Below, piece after piece: positions 7,630 to 16,610 of a DNA stretch of 64,000 bases; the first letter of the stretch is position 1, and each line of letters opens with the position of its first letter. The notes below the pieces were generated by a model. The model searched no databases and was not told the DNA's origin. It saw only the letters and a program-made list of their open reading frames with translations. Source of the DNA: UBA4877 sp002399285 (GTDB lineage Bacteria > Bacillota > Thermoanaerobacteria > Thermoanaerobacterales > UBA4877); the NCBI GenBank assembly GCA_036771835.1, contig DAIPGN010000005.1, positions 68,287 to 132,286 on the forward strand. The letters run 5' to 3'. The position numbers were made by a program, and so were the translations under genes.

Positions 7630-10173
7630 ATGAAACAGGGATTTGCAAAGATTTTTGGAGGGAGTAAAAGAAGTTGGGGGATCGCCGCTCTATGCCTGGT
7701 GATTATCGCAACCTCCATGGCCGGGGCATCCGTGGCTTACGGTTCCGATGACGCTAAAGCGGATACCATAGACAATATTGCTCTCTTCAATGAGGGCGAC
7801 AGGTATGGCCTGGCCGGCGGGAAATTCATCGTACGGTATGACGGCAAAGACACCGTGGTGCCGCTCACTCCCGATACCGACGATGAAAATGTATATTTTG
7901 CCGACAAGGCCGTCTACGTATCGGACGAAGTGACGGGAGTGGCGTACGGCGACGCCGCAAAACCGGGATCACCGGTCATGGTGCTTATGAGCAGTGACAA
8001 GGGCAATACGTGGGATAGTTTCAAGGTTCCGGATACAAAGGCAGGAGACTATGAACAGAAGTATATGGGATTCACGACCAAGGATGACGGATGGCTGCTT
8101 CTGGCAGGAGGGGTCTCCATGGGTAGTCAGAAAAACAGGATCTTTCAGACGGCGGACGGCGGAAAGACCTGGGATGAGATAGGCAATACCGCCGGGACCT
8201 ATGAGCGCGTGGTGACGGGGGCGGGCTTTGCCGGTAAGGACGTCGGATTCGTATCATTCAGATATGATAATGACGCAAACCCCGCGATATACCGCACGGA
8301 GGACGGAGGCAAATCGTGGAACAAGTGCTCCATTCAGATACCCGATTCATTTAAAGGCATCACAAGCTATGCCGAAGCGGCGTCGCCCGTCTTTAACGGA
8401 GAAAAGGGCATCCTTCCGGTAAAACTCCGCAACAACGGCTGGAAGGGTGACCCGCTGGATGTGACGGTGTTCTATGAGACTTCGGACTACGGCAAGACGT
8501 GGACCTTCAATGAGAAATACAGCCTGGCCCGCATATGGGCGGATGCATGGCGCACGCGGGACGGCAGGGGCCGCTATGAGATAATGGACAAGGCCATGCA
8601 GGCAGATTTCCGCTCACAGCAGTTTTCCCCCGATAACTTCGTGATACGCTGGTCCAGTCCGTGGGTGGAGAGATACGATGTGGCGCTGGAAGACGGCCAG
8701 GCCGTTGTCACCTATTTCTACACCGACTCCACAACCATGACTTATAAGGGGGTAGAGCGCCTGTCCTTCGGGCAGGAGGACGGACGGATGGTCATAACCG
8801 CCTGCAGTACCGAAACGGATATGGAGGAGTATGTCGATACCGCAAACTGGAAGAAGGCGGACGCGGGAGCTTATTCCTTCTCCATTCCCAACTACTGGCG
8901 CATCTGGGCTAGGCCGGACGGATCGACCGGCATTTTGGTCGGGGACCAGCAAATAGGCAGTATGACCGTCCGGGATTACGATGCCTCCAAGCCTATAACA
9001 CAATTTGAGGGAAGCAACGGGAGTCCGTTTATCACGAAGGAGCTTGCGGGCTGCAAGTATCCGGCGACGGATTTTGTGATACGCCGTACCGCCGCCGATG
9101 GTTCCTATGAGGATGAGCATCACGTCTACCTCATACCCGAGGGCAGCAATTATGCCTATGACCTGTGCTTAGATACCGCATGGGGAAATGAAAGGGCGGA
9201 CGCGATCGCCAAGAGTTTTGAGGTGGATACGGACGCCATGGAGGTACGGCTTACCGCAAATAAATGGGCGGGGGCCGTCAAGAGCAGGGATGGAAGGGCG
9301 CAGTATGCCCTGCTGAGTTCCGGCCTCCAAAAGAAGATGTATGCCGACTATGAAGGCTTCGGCTGGGTGACGGGCGTGTCCAGCCCATGGTTTGACGGCT
9401 ATGACATGAAGATAGTCAAGGATAAAGCGTTTATCACGTACACAATGATGACCTCGACGGGATTTGAAGGCTATTCTTTTGAAACGCTCAATTTTAAAAA
9501 GGAAAACGGGCGGTATGTGATAGATGAACTCACCTATCCCAAGATAGGCCGGGAGAATGGAACGGTCATAGCATATCTGGATGATGGCAATACATGGCTG
9601 TCCGCAAAGAGCAAAAAGGACGGAATGTTTTCCGGCATGACCTTGTCCATAGACGGCAGGACGAAGGAATTTGCATGGGAGACATACGGCGAGCCGGCGT
9701 TTTTGCCGCAGCTTGAATATGCCGACGTAAACGGCGACGGGCGCAGCGAACTGGTCGTCATACTGTGTAAAGATGAGGGCACGGGCATCAATATAGAAGA
9801 AATACATGTGATAGATACCAAAGACCTTTCCGAGATCAAGGTACAGGACCCCCAGGCCGCGCTCAAGGACCGCGTGGTATCGAAGATAGATGAGAACGGT
9901 ATAAAAATAACGATCGACGGCAAGAGCGCCGTGGAATTCTCCCAAAGCGAGCTGGAGAGCATAGCGGGGAAAAGAGAGGGTTGGTTCAAAGAGCCTGCGA
10001 CGGATTCTATCGTCGACTATTCGGCGGATGACGGCCGCATCACGGCAAACGTCGCGGCTGTAATTTCACCGTTGGGCTATTTGGGCGAATTCCGATTGAA
10101 CTACGCGTATGAGGATAGCCGGCTAAAGGTCGATACCATTGACTTTAACGTACCGCTTACAAGAATGAAATAG
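7630..10173 (+). CDS. Large secreted Asp-box (BNR) protein with duplicated domain
   Basis: A secreted protein of 847 residues and unknown function. It begins with a Sec signal peptide (KR-rich start, then IAALCLVIIATSMAGASVAYG). Four Asp-box motifs follow: SSDKGNTW, TADGGKTW, TEDGGKSW and TSDYGKTW, typical of beta-propeller sialidase-like and photosystem-assembly-like folds. A domain of about 100 residues occurs twice (around WRTRDGRGRYEIMDK and VKSRDGRAQYALLSS; each then has SSPW and a YDM/YDV strand). DVNGDGRSE near residue 700 looks like an FG-GAP or calcium loop. ATG 7630 is chosen over 7612 because GGGAGGT lies 9 nt before it. No catalytic sialidase residues can be assigned. The Pho-box-like array upstream hints at phosphate-linked control. 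Confidence 0.8.
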   Translation: MKQGFAKIFGGSKRSWGIAALCLVIIATSMAGASVAYGSDDAKADTIDNIALFNEGDRYGLAGGKFIVRYDGKDTVVPLTPDTDDENVYFADKAVYVSDEVTGVAYGDAAKPGSPVMVLMSSDKGNTWDSFKVPDTKAGDYEQKYMGFTTKDDGWLLLAGGVSMGSQKNRIFQTADGGKTWDEIGNTAGTYERVVTGAGFAGKDVGFVSFRYDNDANPAIYRTEDGGKSWNKCSIQIPDSFKGITSYAEAASPVFNGEKGILPVKLRNNGWKGDPLDVTVFYETSDYGKTWTFNEKYSLARIWADAWRTRDGRGRYEIMDKAMQADFRSQQFSPDNFVIRWSSPWVERYDVALEDGQAVVTYFYTDSTTMTYKGVERLSFGQEDGRMVITACSTETDMEEYVDTANWKKADAGAYSFSIPNYWRIWARPDGSTGILVGDQQIGSMTVRDYDASKPITQFEGSNGSPFITKELAGCKYPATDFVIRRTAADGSYEDEHHVYLIPEGSNYAYDLCLDTAWGNERADAIAKSFEVDTDAMEVRLTANKWAGAVKSRDGRAQYALLSSGLQKKMYADYEGFGWVTGVSSPWFDGYDMKIVKDKAFITYTMMTSTGFEGYSFETLNFKKENGRYVIDELTYPKIGRENGTVIAYLDDGNTWLSAKSKKDGMFSGMTLSIDGRTKEFAWETYGEPAFLPQLEYADVNGDGRSELVVILCKDEGTGINIEEIHVIDTKDLSEIKVQDPQAALKDRVVSKIDENGIKITIDGKSAVEFSQSELESIAGKREGWFKEPATDSIVDYSADDGRITANVAAVISPLGYLGEFRLNYAYEDSRLKVDTIDFNVPLTRMK

Positions 10174-10207
10174 ATACTTTCACTAAATAAAAGTAAATAT
10201 TATCATG

Positions 10208-10237
10208 AAGTCCGGTAAATCATGCCGGACTTTTGTT
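10208..10237 (+). terminator. Rho-independent terminator
   Basis: AAGTCCGG (10208-10215) and CCGGACTT (10225-10232) form an 8-bp stem with a 9-nt loop, followed by TTGTTATTGTTTT. It ends the secreted-protein gene. Confidence 0.85.
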
Positions 10238-10335
10238 ATTGTTTTAACAAATGGCGGACCGATAGTGCGACTATTGGTTATATTGGAACTTTGATGGAAA
10301 ACGATTGCCTATATGTGGGATAAGCTAGAAGTATA

Positions 10336-10363
10336 TTGACTTTATGTATAATGGGCGTACAAT
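10336..10363 (+). promoter_or_regulatory. Candidate promoter of the ech operon
   Basis: TTGACT at 10336-10341 and TACAAT at 10358-10363 are separated by 16 bp. The first gene starts at 10436, giving a leader of about 65 nt. Confidence 0.5.
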
Positions 10364-10435
10364 AATAGTAGCATGAATGATTTTATGAATGTATTCTTTA
10401 TACTGCAAGTTTTTATTCAATTGGAGGCTTGGCAA

Positions 10436-12352
10436 ATGCAATTTGAATTATTTATTGCGATTTTATTACCAATCATATCCGGTATCATAGTATATGTAAT
10501 AAAAAATGAGAAGCTGCGCAATTTTTTGGTGATCATGAGCACAGTTCTTGTCATGCTGTCATCGGTATTGATCCTGCATCATGGCAATTTTGCCCTTGAT
10601 ATGGAAGAACTTGGTTCAATTCCCTGGGACAGGATAATAGAGATCCTGGACCTTGCTCTGGGGCTCTATGTGCTTTACATCTCTATTTCAATAAAGAACG
10701 TCACTTTGATATTATTGACGGTCGCCCAGGTCATCCCTCTCTTTATATTTGAGGATTTTATGGGGGCAAACCTGGAGGTAAGTGAGATATTGTATGCTGA
10801 TCACCTGTCGCTGATCATGAATATAATCATTTCATTTGTGGGAACATTGATTTGGATATTTGCCATTGGATATATGAAGGACGACGAGCAGCATAAAAAG
10901 ATCTTCCCGTCGCGCCAGAACAGGTTTTTCGCCATAATCCTCATATTTATCGGGGCGATGAACGCCCTTGTATTATCCAACAGCCTTATTTGGGTATATT
11001 TCTTCTGGGAAGTTACCACGTTGAGCTCCTATCTGCTGATAGGGCACGACGGTACGGAAGAGGCAAAGGAATCTGCAGTCAGGGCTCTGCTGCTGAACAG
11101 CATCGGCGGGGTCGCGTTTGTCGCCGCCATAATAACCTCCTACTACCAGATAGGAACGGTCGACATACAGCGGATCATAGCGTCCAAACCGGAAGGCCTG
11201 GCCCTTTTGCCGATCGCGCTGCTGTGCCTGGCAGCATTTACGAAATCAGCGCAGATACCCTTCCACAAATGGCTGCTGGGCGCCATGGTCGCACCCACGC
11301 CGGTATCGGCCCTGCTGCATTCCAGCACTATGGTCAAGGCGGGGGTGTACCTCATCATACGGCTGGCTCCTTCATTTTATGGAACCCGGATGGCCTATGT
11401 CATCTCCATATTCGGCGGCTTCACCTTTGTGGCTGCATCGTTGATGGCCATAGGGCAGTCCAACGGCAAGAAGATCCTGGCATACTCCACGATCTCCAAT
11501 CTGGGACTGATCATTTCGGCCGCCTGTATCGATAATCCCACCGCCGTGGCCGCTGCCATAATGCTGATGATCTTTCATGCCGTATCCAAAGCTCTCCTGT
11601 TCCTCTGCGTAGGGACCATAGAGCATGGGATCGGCAGCAGGGACATAGAGGACATGAGGGGACTGATAAACAGGATGCCGTTTACCGCCACCATCACAGT
11701 CGTGGGCCTTGTGACGATGCTGCTGCCTCCCTTCGGAGTGCTTCTCAGCAAATGGCTGGTCCTGGAGACCGCGGCTAAAAACCCCGTGCTGGTCTTTATG
11801 ATAGCCATAGGAAGCGCTCTGACCGTCGTATACTATACCAGATGGCTGGGGCTGCTGCTTTCAAGATCGTCGGCAAGGGAAGATATAAAACATGAAGAGA
11901 TATCGGTATATATAAAGACTCCTTTGATTACGCTGTCTGTTGCCGCAGTAACGATAAGCGTTTTGATCACCTTCATACTCAACAAACTGATAGTACCGGC
12001 GGTGACTCAATACTACAGCGTACTTGGACTCATAGGCATGGAGGGGACCATAAAGGGAACTTACGGCGCGTTTTCACTCTGGCCGGTATTCCTGGCGCTG
12101 ATATTGGCGTTTATCGGCGGATATTTTGCCCTAAAGAGCCAGTCGGGTTATGCGCAGCCGTATATGCCCGGCGAAACTGCCAAAGACTATAAGGTGATAA
12201 AGATAAACGGAAAAGAGGATGCCATACCTGAGAAGCCGAAAATAAGGAATTACTATTTCGGCGACGTCCTCTCGGAGAATAAGCTTACGCCTTGGCTCAA
12301 GTTGATTGCCATTGCACTTATAGCCTGTACGTTTGGAGTGATATTATTATGA
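10436..12352 (+). CDS. echA: Ech-type hydrogenase subunit A (NuoL-like ion-translocating subunit)
   Basis: Large membrane subunit of a group 4 energy-converting [NiFe] hydrogenase, homologous to complex I NuoL and Mrp antiporter subunits. The 638-residue protein has about 14-16 membrane segments. The conserved antiporter core includes LIWVYFFWEVTTLSSY (with the family Glu), KSAQIPFHKWLLGAM and AMVAPTPVSALLHSSTMVKAG (both with the family Lys/His residues). ATG 10436 is preferred because GGAGG sits 8 nt before it; an earlier in-frame ATG at 10373 lacks a site. It overlaps the next gene by ATGA. Order and sizes match canonical echABCDEF. It is expected to move H+ or Na+ when ferredoxin reduces protons. 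Confidence 0.93.
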   Translation: MQFELFIAILLPIISGIIVYVIKNEKLRNFLVIMSTVLVMLSSVLILHHGNFALDMEELGSIPWDRIIEILDLALGLYVLYISISIKNVTLILLTVAQVIPLFIFEDFMGANLEVSEILYADHLSLIMNIIISFVGTLIWIFAIGYMKDDEQHKKIFPSRQNRFFAIILIFIGAMNALVLSNSLIWVYFFWEVTTLSSYLLIGHDGTEEAKESAVRALLLNSIGGVAFVAAIITSYYQIGTVDIQRIIASKPEGLALLPIALLCLAAFTKSAQIPFHKWLLGAMVAPTPVSALLHSSTMVKAGVYLIIRLAPSFYGTRMAYVISIFGGFTFVAASLMAIGQSNGKKILAYSTISNLGLIISAACIDNPTAVAAAIMLMIFHAVSKALLFLCVGTIEHGIGSRDIEDMRGLINRMPFTATITVVGLVTMLLPPFGVLLSKWLVLETAAKNPVLVFMIAIGSALTVVYYTRWLGLLLSRSSAREDIKHEEISVYIKTPLITLSVAAVTISVLITFILNKLIVPAVTQYYSVLGLIGMEGTIKGTYGAFSLWPVFLALILAFIGGYFALKSQSGYAQPYMPGETAKDYKVIKINGKEDAIPEKPKIRNYYFGDVLSENKLTPWLKLIAIALIACTFGVILL

Positions 12353-13194
12353 TCCTTAAAATCTTGTTTGCATTGATAGGCATGCCGGTCATAGGCGGAC
12401 TCGTAGTGGGAGCCGACAGGAAGGTCACCGCTAGGCTGCAGGGGAGATACGGACCGCCTCTGCTTCAGCCGTTCTACGATGTCATAAAGCTGTTCCTTAA
12501 AGAGAGAATGTCCGTAAACGAGTTTCAGGTATTGAGCGTGTTCATATACCTTGCCTCCTCGGCATTGAGCGTGCTGCTTCTGGTATTGAGGAGCGATCTT
12601 TTGATGATAATATTCGTCATGTCTATAGGAGCGGCATTCCTTGTCGTCGGAGCTATGTCGGTGCGGTCCCCATACAGTCAGGTGGGGGCGCAGAGAGAAC
12701 TTATGCAGATGCTGTCCTATGAACCCCTGCTGATACTGATAACCGTGGGAATGTATCTTGTGACCGGCAGCTTTAAAGTCAGCAAGATCATGATGAGGAC
12801 CACGCCCATGATCGCGGAGCTGCCTCTTTTATTCCTTGTCATGATCATTATCATGGGCATAAAGATGAGGAAGTCTCCCTTTGATATCTCTGCATCCGAG
12901 CATGCTCATCAGGAGATAGTCAGGGGAGTGCTGACGGACTATTCCGGACCATACCTTGCCATGACGGAGATCGCTCACTGGTATGACCTGACCCTGCTTT
13001 TGGGTATTGCCGCGCTGTTTTTCTATCCGTACACGGTATGGGGAGTCGTCTCTGCATTGGGGCTGGTCCTGATCGAGATACTGATCGACAATGTGACGGC
13101 CAGACTTACGGTGAAATGGATGCTCTCCTATTCATATATGGTGGGAGTGCTGTTGGCTGCGGTGAATATAGGTATTCTGTATTTTATAAGGTGA
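12349..13194 (+). CDS. echB: Ech-type hydrogenase subunit B (NuoH-like)
   Basis: Second membrane subunit, homologous to complex I NuoH, linking the hydrogenase module to the ion pump. The 281-residue protein has about eight membrane segments and the family motifs GADRKVTARLQGRYGPP (about residues 20-36), QPFYDVIKLFLKE and RKSPFDISASEHAHQEIV (loop with conserved acidic residues). It starts at ATG 12349, overlapping echA by four bases. The following 150 bp hold a possible internal promoter and a dispersed repeat, so this gene may end a sub-transcript. Confidence 0.94.
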   Translation: MILKILFALIGMPVIGGLVVGADRKVTARLQGRYGPPLLQPFYDVIKLFLKERMSVNEFQVLSVFIYLASSALSVLLLVLRSDLLMIIFVMSIGAAFLVVGAMSVRSPYSQVGAQRELMQMLSYEPLLILITVGMYLVTGSFKVSKIMMRTTPMIAELPLLFLVMIIIMGIKMRKSPFDISASEHAHQEIVRGVLTDYSGPYLAMTEIAHWYDLTLLLGIAALFFYPYTVWGVVSALGLVLIEILIDNVTARLTVKWMLSYSYMVGVLLAAVNIGILYFIR

Positions 13195-13227
13195 TGGGGA
13201 AATTTTTGCCCCGGCGTTGAAAAGTTA

Positions 13228-13256
13228 TTACCTAAAAACAAAAATTGCGGTATAAT
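13228..13256 (+). promoter_or_regulatory. Possible internal promoter before echC
   Basis: TATAAT at 13251-13256 has TTACCT 17 bp upstream at 13228-13233 (three of six consensus bases). It lies in the only sizeable gap of the ech operon and could drive echCDEF-hyp separately from the membrane genes. Confidence 0.4.
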
Positions 13257-13262
13257 ATAGGT

Positions 13263-13334
13263 GCAGAGTATAGATAAACTGGCAGGCCGAGACAAATCGT
13301 GCAAGGAAGCAAGCAAAATTGGCACGGCCTGAGA
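13263..13334 (-). repeat. Dispersed intergenic repeat, copy C
   Basis: Read on the minus strand it starts GTCTCAGGCCGTGCC and ends GCCTGCCAGTTTATCTATAC, with inverted AGGCCG/CGGCCT arms around a loop holding TTGCACGATTTGTC. It matches copy D at 20146-20250 in the left arm (CTCAGGCCGTGCC) and copy B at 22824-22880 in the right tail (CTGCCAGTTTGTCT). Confidence 0.55.
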
Positions 13335-13347
13335 CTGAGGTGATATC

Positions 13348-13779
13348 ATGAGCGTTTTGGACGGCGTTAGAAAACTTTCTCCCTGGCTTGTGCATTATGA
13401 CTGCGGGAGCTGCAACGGATGCGATATAGAACTTTTAAGCTGCCTTACTCCTCTCTACGATGTGGAGAGGTTCGGCATAGTCAATGTGGGCGATCCTAAG
13501 CAGGCCGACGTGTTGGTCGTTACGGGAACGGTCAATCAACAGAACAAAAGCGTGCTCAAAAATATATATGATCAGATGCCCGATCCCAAAGTAGTCGTGG
13601 CCGTAGGCGTATGCGCATGCACGGGTGGTATATTCAGAGACTGCTACAACGTGGTGGGAGGTATCGACAAGGTAATACCGGTGGATGTCTATGTGCCGGG
13701 CTGCCCGGCCCGGCCGGAGCAGATAATAGACGGCATAAGGATGGCCATACAGAAACTCTCCGAGAAAAAGATAGCATGA
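13348..13779 (+). CDS. echC: Ech-type hydrogenase small subunit (NuoB-like)
   Basis: Electron-transfer subunit carrying the [4Fe-4S] cluster next to the NiFe site. In the 143-residue protein the ligands are visible as CGSCNGC (about residues 19-25), VGVCACTGG (about 89-97) and PGCPARP (about 119-125). It starts at ATG 13348 behind GAGGTGATATC. The protein is short and lacks a signal peptide, as expected for the cytoplasm-facing group 4 enzymes and unlike periplasmic uptake hydrogenases. Confidence 0.95.
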   Translation: MSVLDGVRKLSPWLVHYDCGSCNGCDIELLSCLTPLYDVERFGIVNVGDPKQADVLVVTGTVNQQNKSVLKNIYDQMPDPKVVVAVGVCACTGGIFRDCYNVVGGIDKVIPVDVYVPGCPARPEQIIDGIRMAIQKLSEKKIA

Positions 13780-13793
13780 GAGGGGTATAAGCT

Positions 13794-14168
13794 GTGATAG
13801 ATGCGAGAGAAGTCACGATGGAAAATCTTTTGGACGAGGTAAAGAAGTATCATGACGGCGGTTACAGGCTGGTGACCGAGAGCTGCGTCGATCTGGGAGA
13901 TAAGTTCGATATTCTGTATCACTTCGATAAGGACTACAAGCTCGAGAATCTCAGGCTTACCATAGATAAGGGCGTGAGGGTAAAGAGCATATCCTCCGTA
14001 TACTTCAGCGCCATATTTTCCGAGAACGAGATGCAGGATATGTTCGGCGTAAAGTTCGACGGCCTGGCCGTCGACTACGGCGGTAAGCTGCTGCTGGGGG
14101 AGGATTCTCCCCTGTCGCCGATGGCGCATATACAGATAGTCAAAAAGGAGGATGCCGGCAATGTCTGA
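13794..14168 (+). CDS. echD: Ech-type hydrogenase subunit D (NuoC-like)
   Basis: Homologue of the complex I 30-kDa subunit NuoC, a structural partner of the large subunit. The 124-residue protein has the family's FDILYHFDKDYKLENLR strand region and the signature FSAIFSENEMQDMFGVKF (about residues 75-92). The start is taken as GTG 13794 behind GAGAGGGG; an ATG at 13818 is a possible shorter start. It overlaps echE by 8 nt. Confidence 0.9.
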   Translation: MIDAREVTMENLLDEVKKYHDGGYRLVTESCVDLGDKFDILYHFDKDYKLENLRLTIDKGVRVKSISSVYFSAIFSENEMQDMFGVKFDGLAVDYGGKLLLGEDSPLSPMAHIQIVKKEDAGNV

Positions 14169-15243
14169 TAATAAAAGTTTCATACCCTTCGGCCCGCAGC
14201 ACCCGGTACTGCCGGAGCCCATACAGCTGAGGCTGGTGGTGGAGGACGAGAAGATCGTGGAGGCGCTGCCGACAGTCGGCTATGTCCACAGGGGCCTGGA
14301 AAAACTGGCGGAGGTAAAGAATATAAATCAGATGATCTACGTCGTGGAGAGGATATGCGGCATATGCAGCTGTATGCAGGCAATGACCTACTGCCAGGGC
14401 ATAGAGGAACTGATGGATGTGGAGGTGCCCGAGAGGGCCAAGTACCTCAGGACCATCTGGGCGGAGCTTCACAGGATGCACAGCCACCTGCTCTGGATGG
14501 GTCTGATGGCCGACGCGTTCGGCTATGAGAGCCTGTTCATGCAGACGTGGCGCATAAGGGAAAAAGTGATGGACATATTGGACAAGACAGCCGGCAACCG
14601 GGTCATAATATCCGTAAATATCATAGGCGGGGTCAGAAGAGACATAGACGACGAGATGAAAAAATGGGTATTGGATACCCTTAACGATATAGAGAGAGAC
14701 TTAAAAGAAGTATATAACGTCATGAAGGACGATTACACCATAAAGAAGAGGACCGTCGGAGTAGGCGTCATATCCAGGGACGAGGCCTTTGAGATGGGCC
14801 TTGTGGGTCCGATGCTCAAGGGCAGCGGCTATCCCTATGACATGAGGACTACGGGATACGCAGCGTACGGCAATCTGGGATTCCAACCCATAACCGAAAA
14901 GGACGGCGACTGTTATGCCAGGATGCTCGTCAGGATGCGCGAACTCTTCCAATCGATAGATCTGATACGCAAAGCCTTTGCCCTGATGCCGGAAGGAGAG
15001 CTGGCCGTACCCGTGAAGGGAAATCCGGACGGCGAGGTGATATCCAGGGTGGAGCAGGCGCGGGGCACGGTAATGTATTATATCAAGGCCAACGGAGGCA
15101 AGCAGCTGGAAAGGCTAAGGGTAAGAACGCCTACCTTTGCCAACATAGCCGCGCTGATGAAGATCCTTCCCGGGTCGCAGCTGGCCGACGTGCCCGTATT
15201 GGTGCTGACCATAGATCCGTGCATAAGCTGCACTGAAAGGTAG
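14161..15243 (+). CDS. echE: Ech-type [NiFe] hydrogenase large subunit (NuoD-like)
   Basis: Catalytic subunit holding the NiFe(CN)2CO centre. In the 360-residue protein both nickel-binding cysteine pairs are present: RICGIC (about residues 63-68) and DPCISC near the end. The protein stops at DPCISCTER, so there is no C-terminal peptide to be cut off. That fits what is known for some group 4 enzymes and the absence of a maturation protease gene here. ATG 14161 is chosen because AAAGGAGG lies 9 nt upstream; the ATG at 14152 touches that site. The usual His after the first Cys pair is replaced in CSCMQAM. Confidence 0.96.
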   Translation: MSDNKSFIPFGPQHPVLPEPIQLRLVVEDEKIVEALPTVGYVHRGLEKLAEVKNINQMIYVVERICGICSCMQAMTYCQGIEELMDVEVPERAKYLRTIWAELHRMHSHLLWMGLMADAFGYESLFMQTWRIREKVMDILDKTAGNRVIISVNIIGGVRRDIDDEMKKWVLDTLNDIERDLKEVYNVMKDDYTIKKRTVGVGVISRDEAFEMGLVGPMLKGSGYPYDMRTTGYAAYGNLGFQPITEKDGDCYARMLVRMRELFQSIDLIRKAFALMPEGELAVPVKGNPDGEVISRVEQARGTVMYYIKANGGKQLERLRVRTPTFANIAALMKILPGSQLADVPVLVLTIDPCISCTER

Positions 15244-15250
15244 TGATAAA

Positions 15251-15622
15251 ATGTTCAGGATGGGAAAGCGACTGTTTGAAAACATTATAAGCGGTCCCGC
15301 TACGAGGCTTAAGCCCCGTGAACCCTTTGCGGGGGAACGCGGACATATAGAGATAGATATTTCCAAATGTATCTTCTGCATGAGATGCGCCAGGGAATGC
15401 CCCTGCGGCTGCCTTACCGTAAACAGGGCGGAGGGCACCTGGGACATAGATCAGTTTGAGTGCATCACCTGCGGAGTATGTGCAAGCGTATGTGCAAAAC
15501 ATGCCATATCTATGAAGGGCAGCTACAGAAAACCTGCGGAGCACAAAAAGATAAACATATACAAGGGGACCCCGCCAGCAAAGCCGAATAAAGTGGAGGC
15601 GCCGGCAGGAGGAAAAGCATAG
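15251..15622 (+). CDS. echF: Ech-type hydrogenase ferredoxin subunit (NuoI-like)
   Basis: Two-cluster ferredoxin subunit that takes electrons from soluble ferredoxin. The 123-residue protein has two [4Fe-4S] motifs, CIFCMRCARECPCG (about residues 37-50) and CITCGVCASVCAKHA (about 74-88). The stop codon overlaps the hypA GTG start (TAGTG), so hydrogenase and maturation genes are one transcript. Confidence 0.95.
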   Translation: MFRMGKRLFENIISGPATRLKPREPFAGERGHIEIDISKCIFCMRCARECPCGCLTVNRAEGTWDIDQFECITCGVCASVCAKHAISMKGSYRKPAEHKKINIYKGTPPAKPNKVEAPAGGKA

Positions 15623-15984
15623 TGCACGAACTTTCAGTAACCGAATCGCTTTTAGATATGTCCGTAGAGGAGGCCGAAAAGGCTGGAGCCGCCCATATAG
15701 ATGAGATAAAGATCGTCATAGGCGACCTTACGGGCATATCTGAGGAGTGCGTTCGGTTTTATTTTGATATTATCAGCGAGGGAACCATAGCCGAGCATGC
15801 TCGGCTGTCATTCAAGAGAATGCCGGCTGTGTTCCGCTGCAGCAGCTGCGGGCATGTATTCGAGAGAGAGCGCCTGGCTTTTAGCTGTCCGGTATGCGGC
15901 AGCCCGGGCGTACTTATAGACAGCGGCAAGGAACTGTATATAGAAGGGATAGAGGTGAGCTATGATGGAGATAAAACTGGTTAA
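15622..15984 (+). CDS. hypA: Hydrogenase nickel-insertion protein HypA
   Basis: Metallochaperone that hands nickel to the hydrogenase large subunit together with HypB. The 120-residue protein begins MHELSV, with His2 as the known nickel ligand, and has a zinc site from two CxxC pairs: CSSCGHVF (about residues 73-80) and CPVCGSPG (about 92-99). It uses a GTG start overlapping the echF stop codon and overlaps hypB by 23 nt. Confidence 0.95.
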   Translation: MHELSVTESLLDMSVEEAEKAGAAHIDEIKIVIGDLTGISEECVRFYFDIISEGTIAEHARLSFKRMPAVFRCSSCGHVFERERLAFSCPVCGSPGVLIDSGKELYIEGIEVSYDGDKTG

Positions 15985-16609
15985 AAATATATTGGATGCC
16001 AACGACCGGCTGGCGGAGGACAACAAGAAGGCCTTCGAGGCGGCCGGAACGACTGTGATAAATATGATAGGTTCGCCGGGAAGCGGAAAGACTTCGCTCA
16101 TTCTGCGGACCATAGAAAAACTCAAGGATAAGTGCGGTATTCAGGTGATCGAGGGAGACATAGCATCCTCCATAGATGCGCAGACTATAGCGGGCAAGGG
16201 GATAGATGCCCTGCAGATAAATACGGAGGGCGAATGCCATCTGGATGCCAATATGATAAGACAGGCCGTACGCAGCTTCGAGCTTAAGCCCGGCCTGCTG
16301 TTTATAGAGAACGTCGGCAATCTGGTGTGCCCCGCGGAGTTTGAGATAGGCGAGGACTTCAAGGTGACGGTGCTCAGCGTGCCCGAGGGCCATGACAAGC
16401 CCTATAAGTACCCGCTGGTATTTTCCAAGTCCACCGCAGTCGTTCTCACCAAATGTGATCTCATGCCATATATAGACTTCGAGATGGACACCTTCATATC
16501 GGGAATAAGGTCGTTAAATCCCAACTGCAGGCTGTTCGTCGTGAGCTCCAAGACGGGCGAGGGCATAGACGAATGGGCTTCATGGCTGGAAGGGCTAAGG
16601 AGGCGGTAA
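15962..16609 (+). CDS. hypB: Hydrogenase nickel-incorporation GTPase HypB
   Basis: GTPase that regulates nickel delivery. The 215-residue protein has the P-loop GSPGSGKTS (about residues 39-47), the switch-region EGDIASSIDAQ, the metal-site ENVGNLVCPAEFE and the guanine motif LTKCDL. It lacks the N-terminal CxxGCxC and histidine-rich nickel-storage segments found in some HypB proteins. Two adjacent ATGs (15962, 15965) are both possible. Confidence 0.95.
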   Translation: MMEIKLVKNILDANDRLAEDNKKAFEAAGTTVINMIGSPGSGKTSLILRTIEKLKDKCGIQVIEGDIASSIDAQTIAGKGIDALQINTEGECHLDANMIRQAVRSFELKPGLLFIENVGNLVCPAEFEIGEDFKVTVLSVPEGHDKPYKYPLVFSKSTAVVLTKCDLMPYIDFEMDTFISGIRSLNPNCRLFVVSSKTGEGIDEWASWLEGLRRR

Positions 16610-16610
16610 C

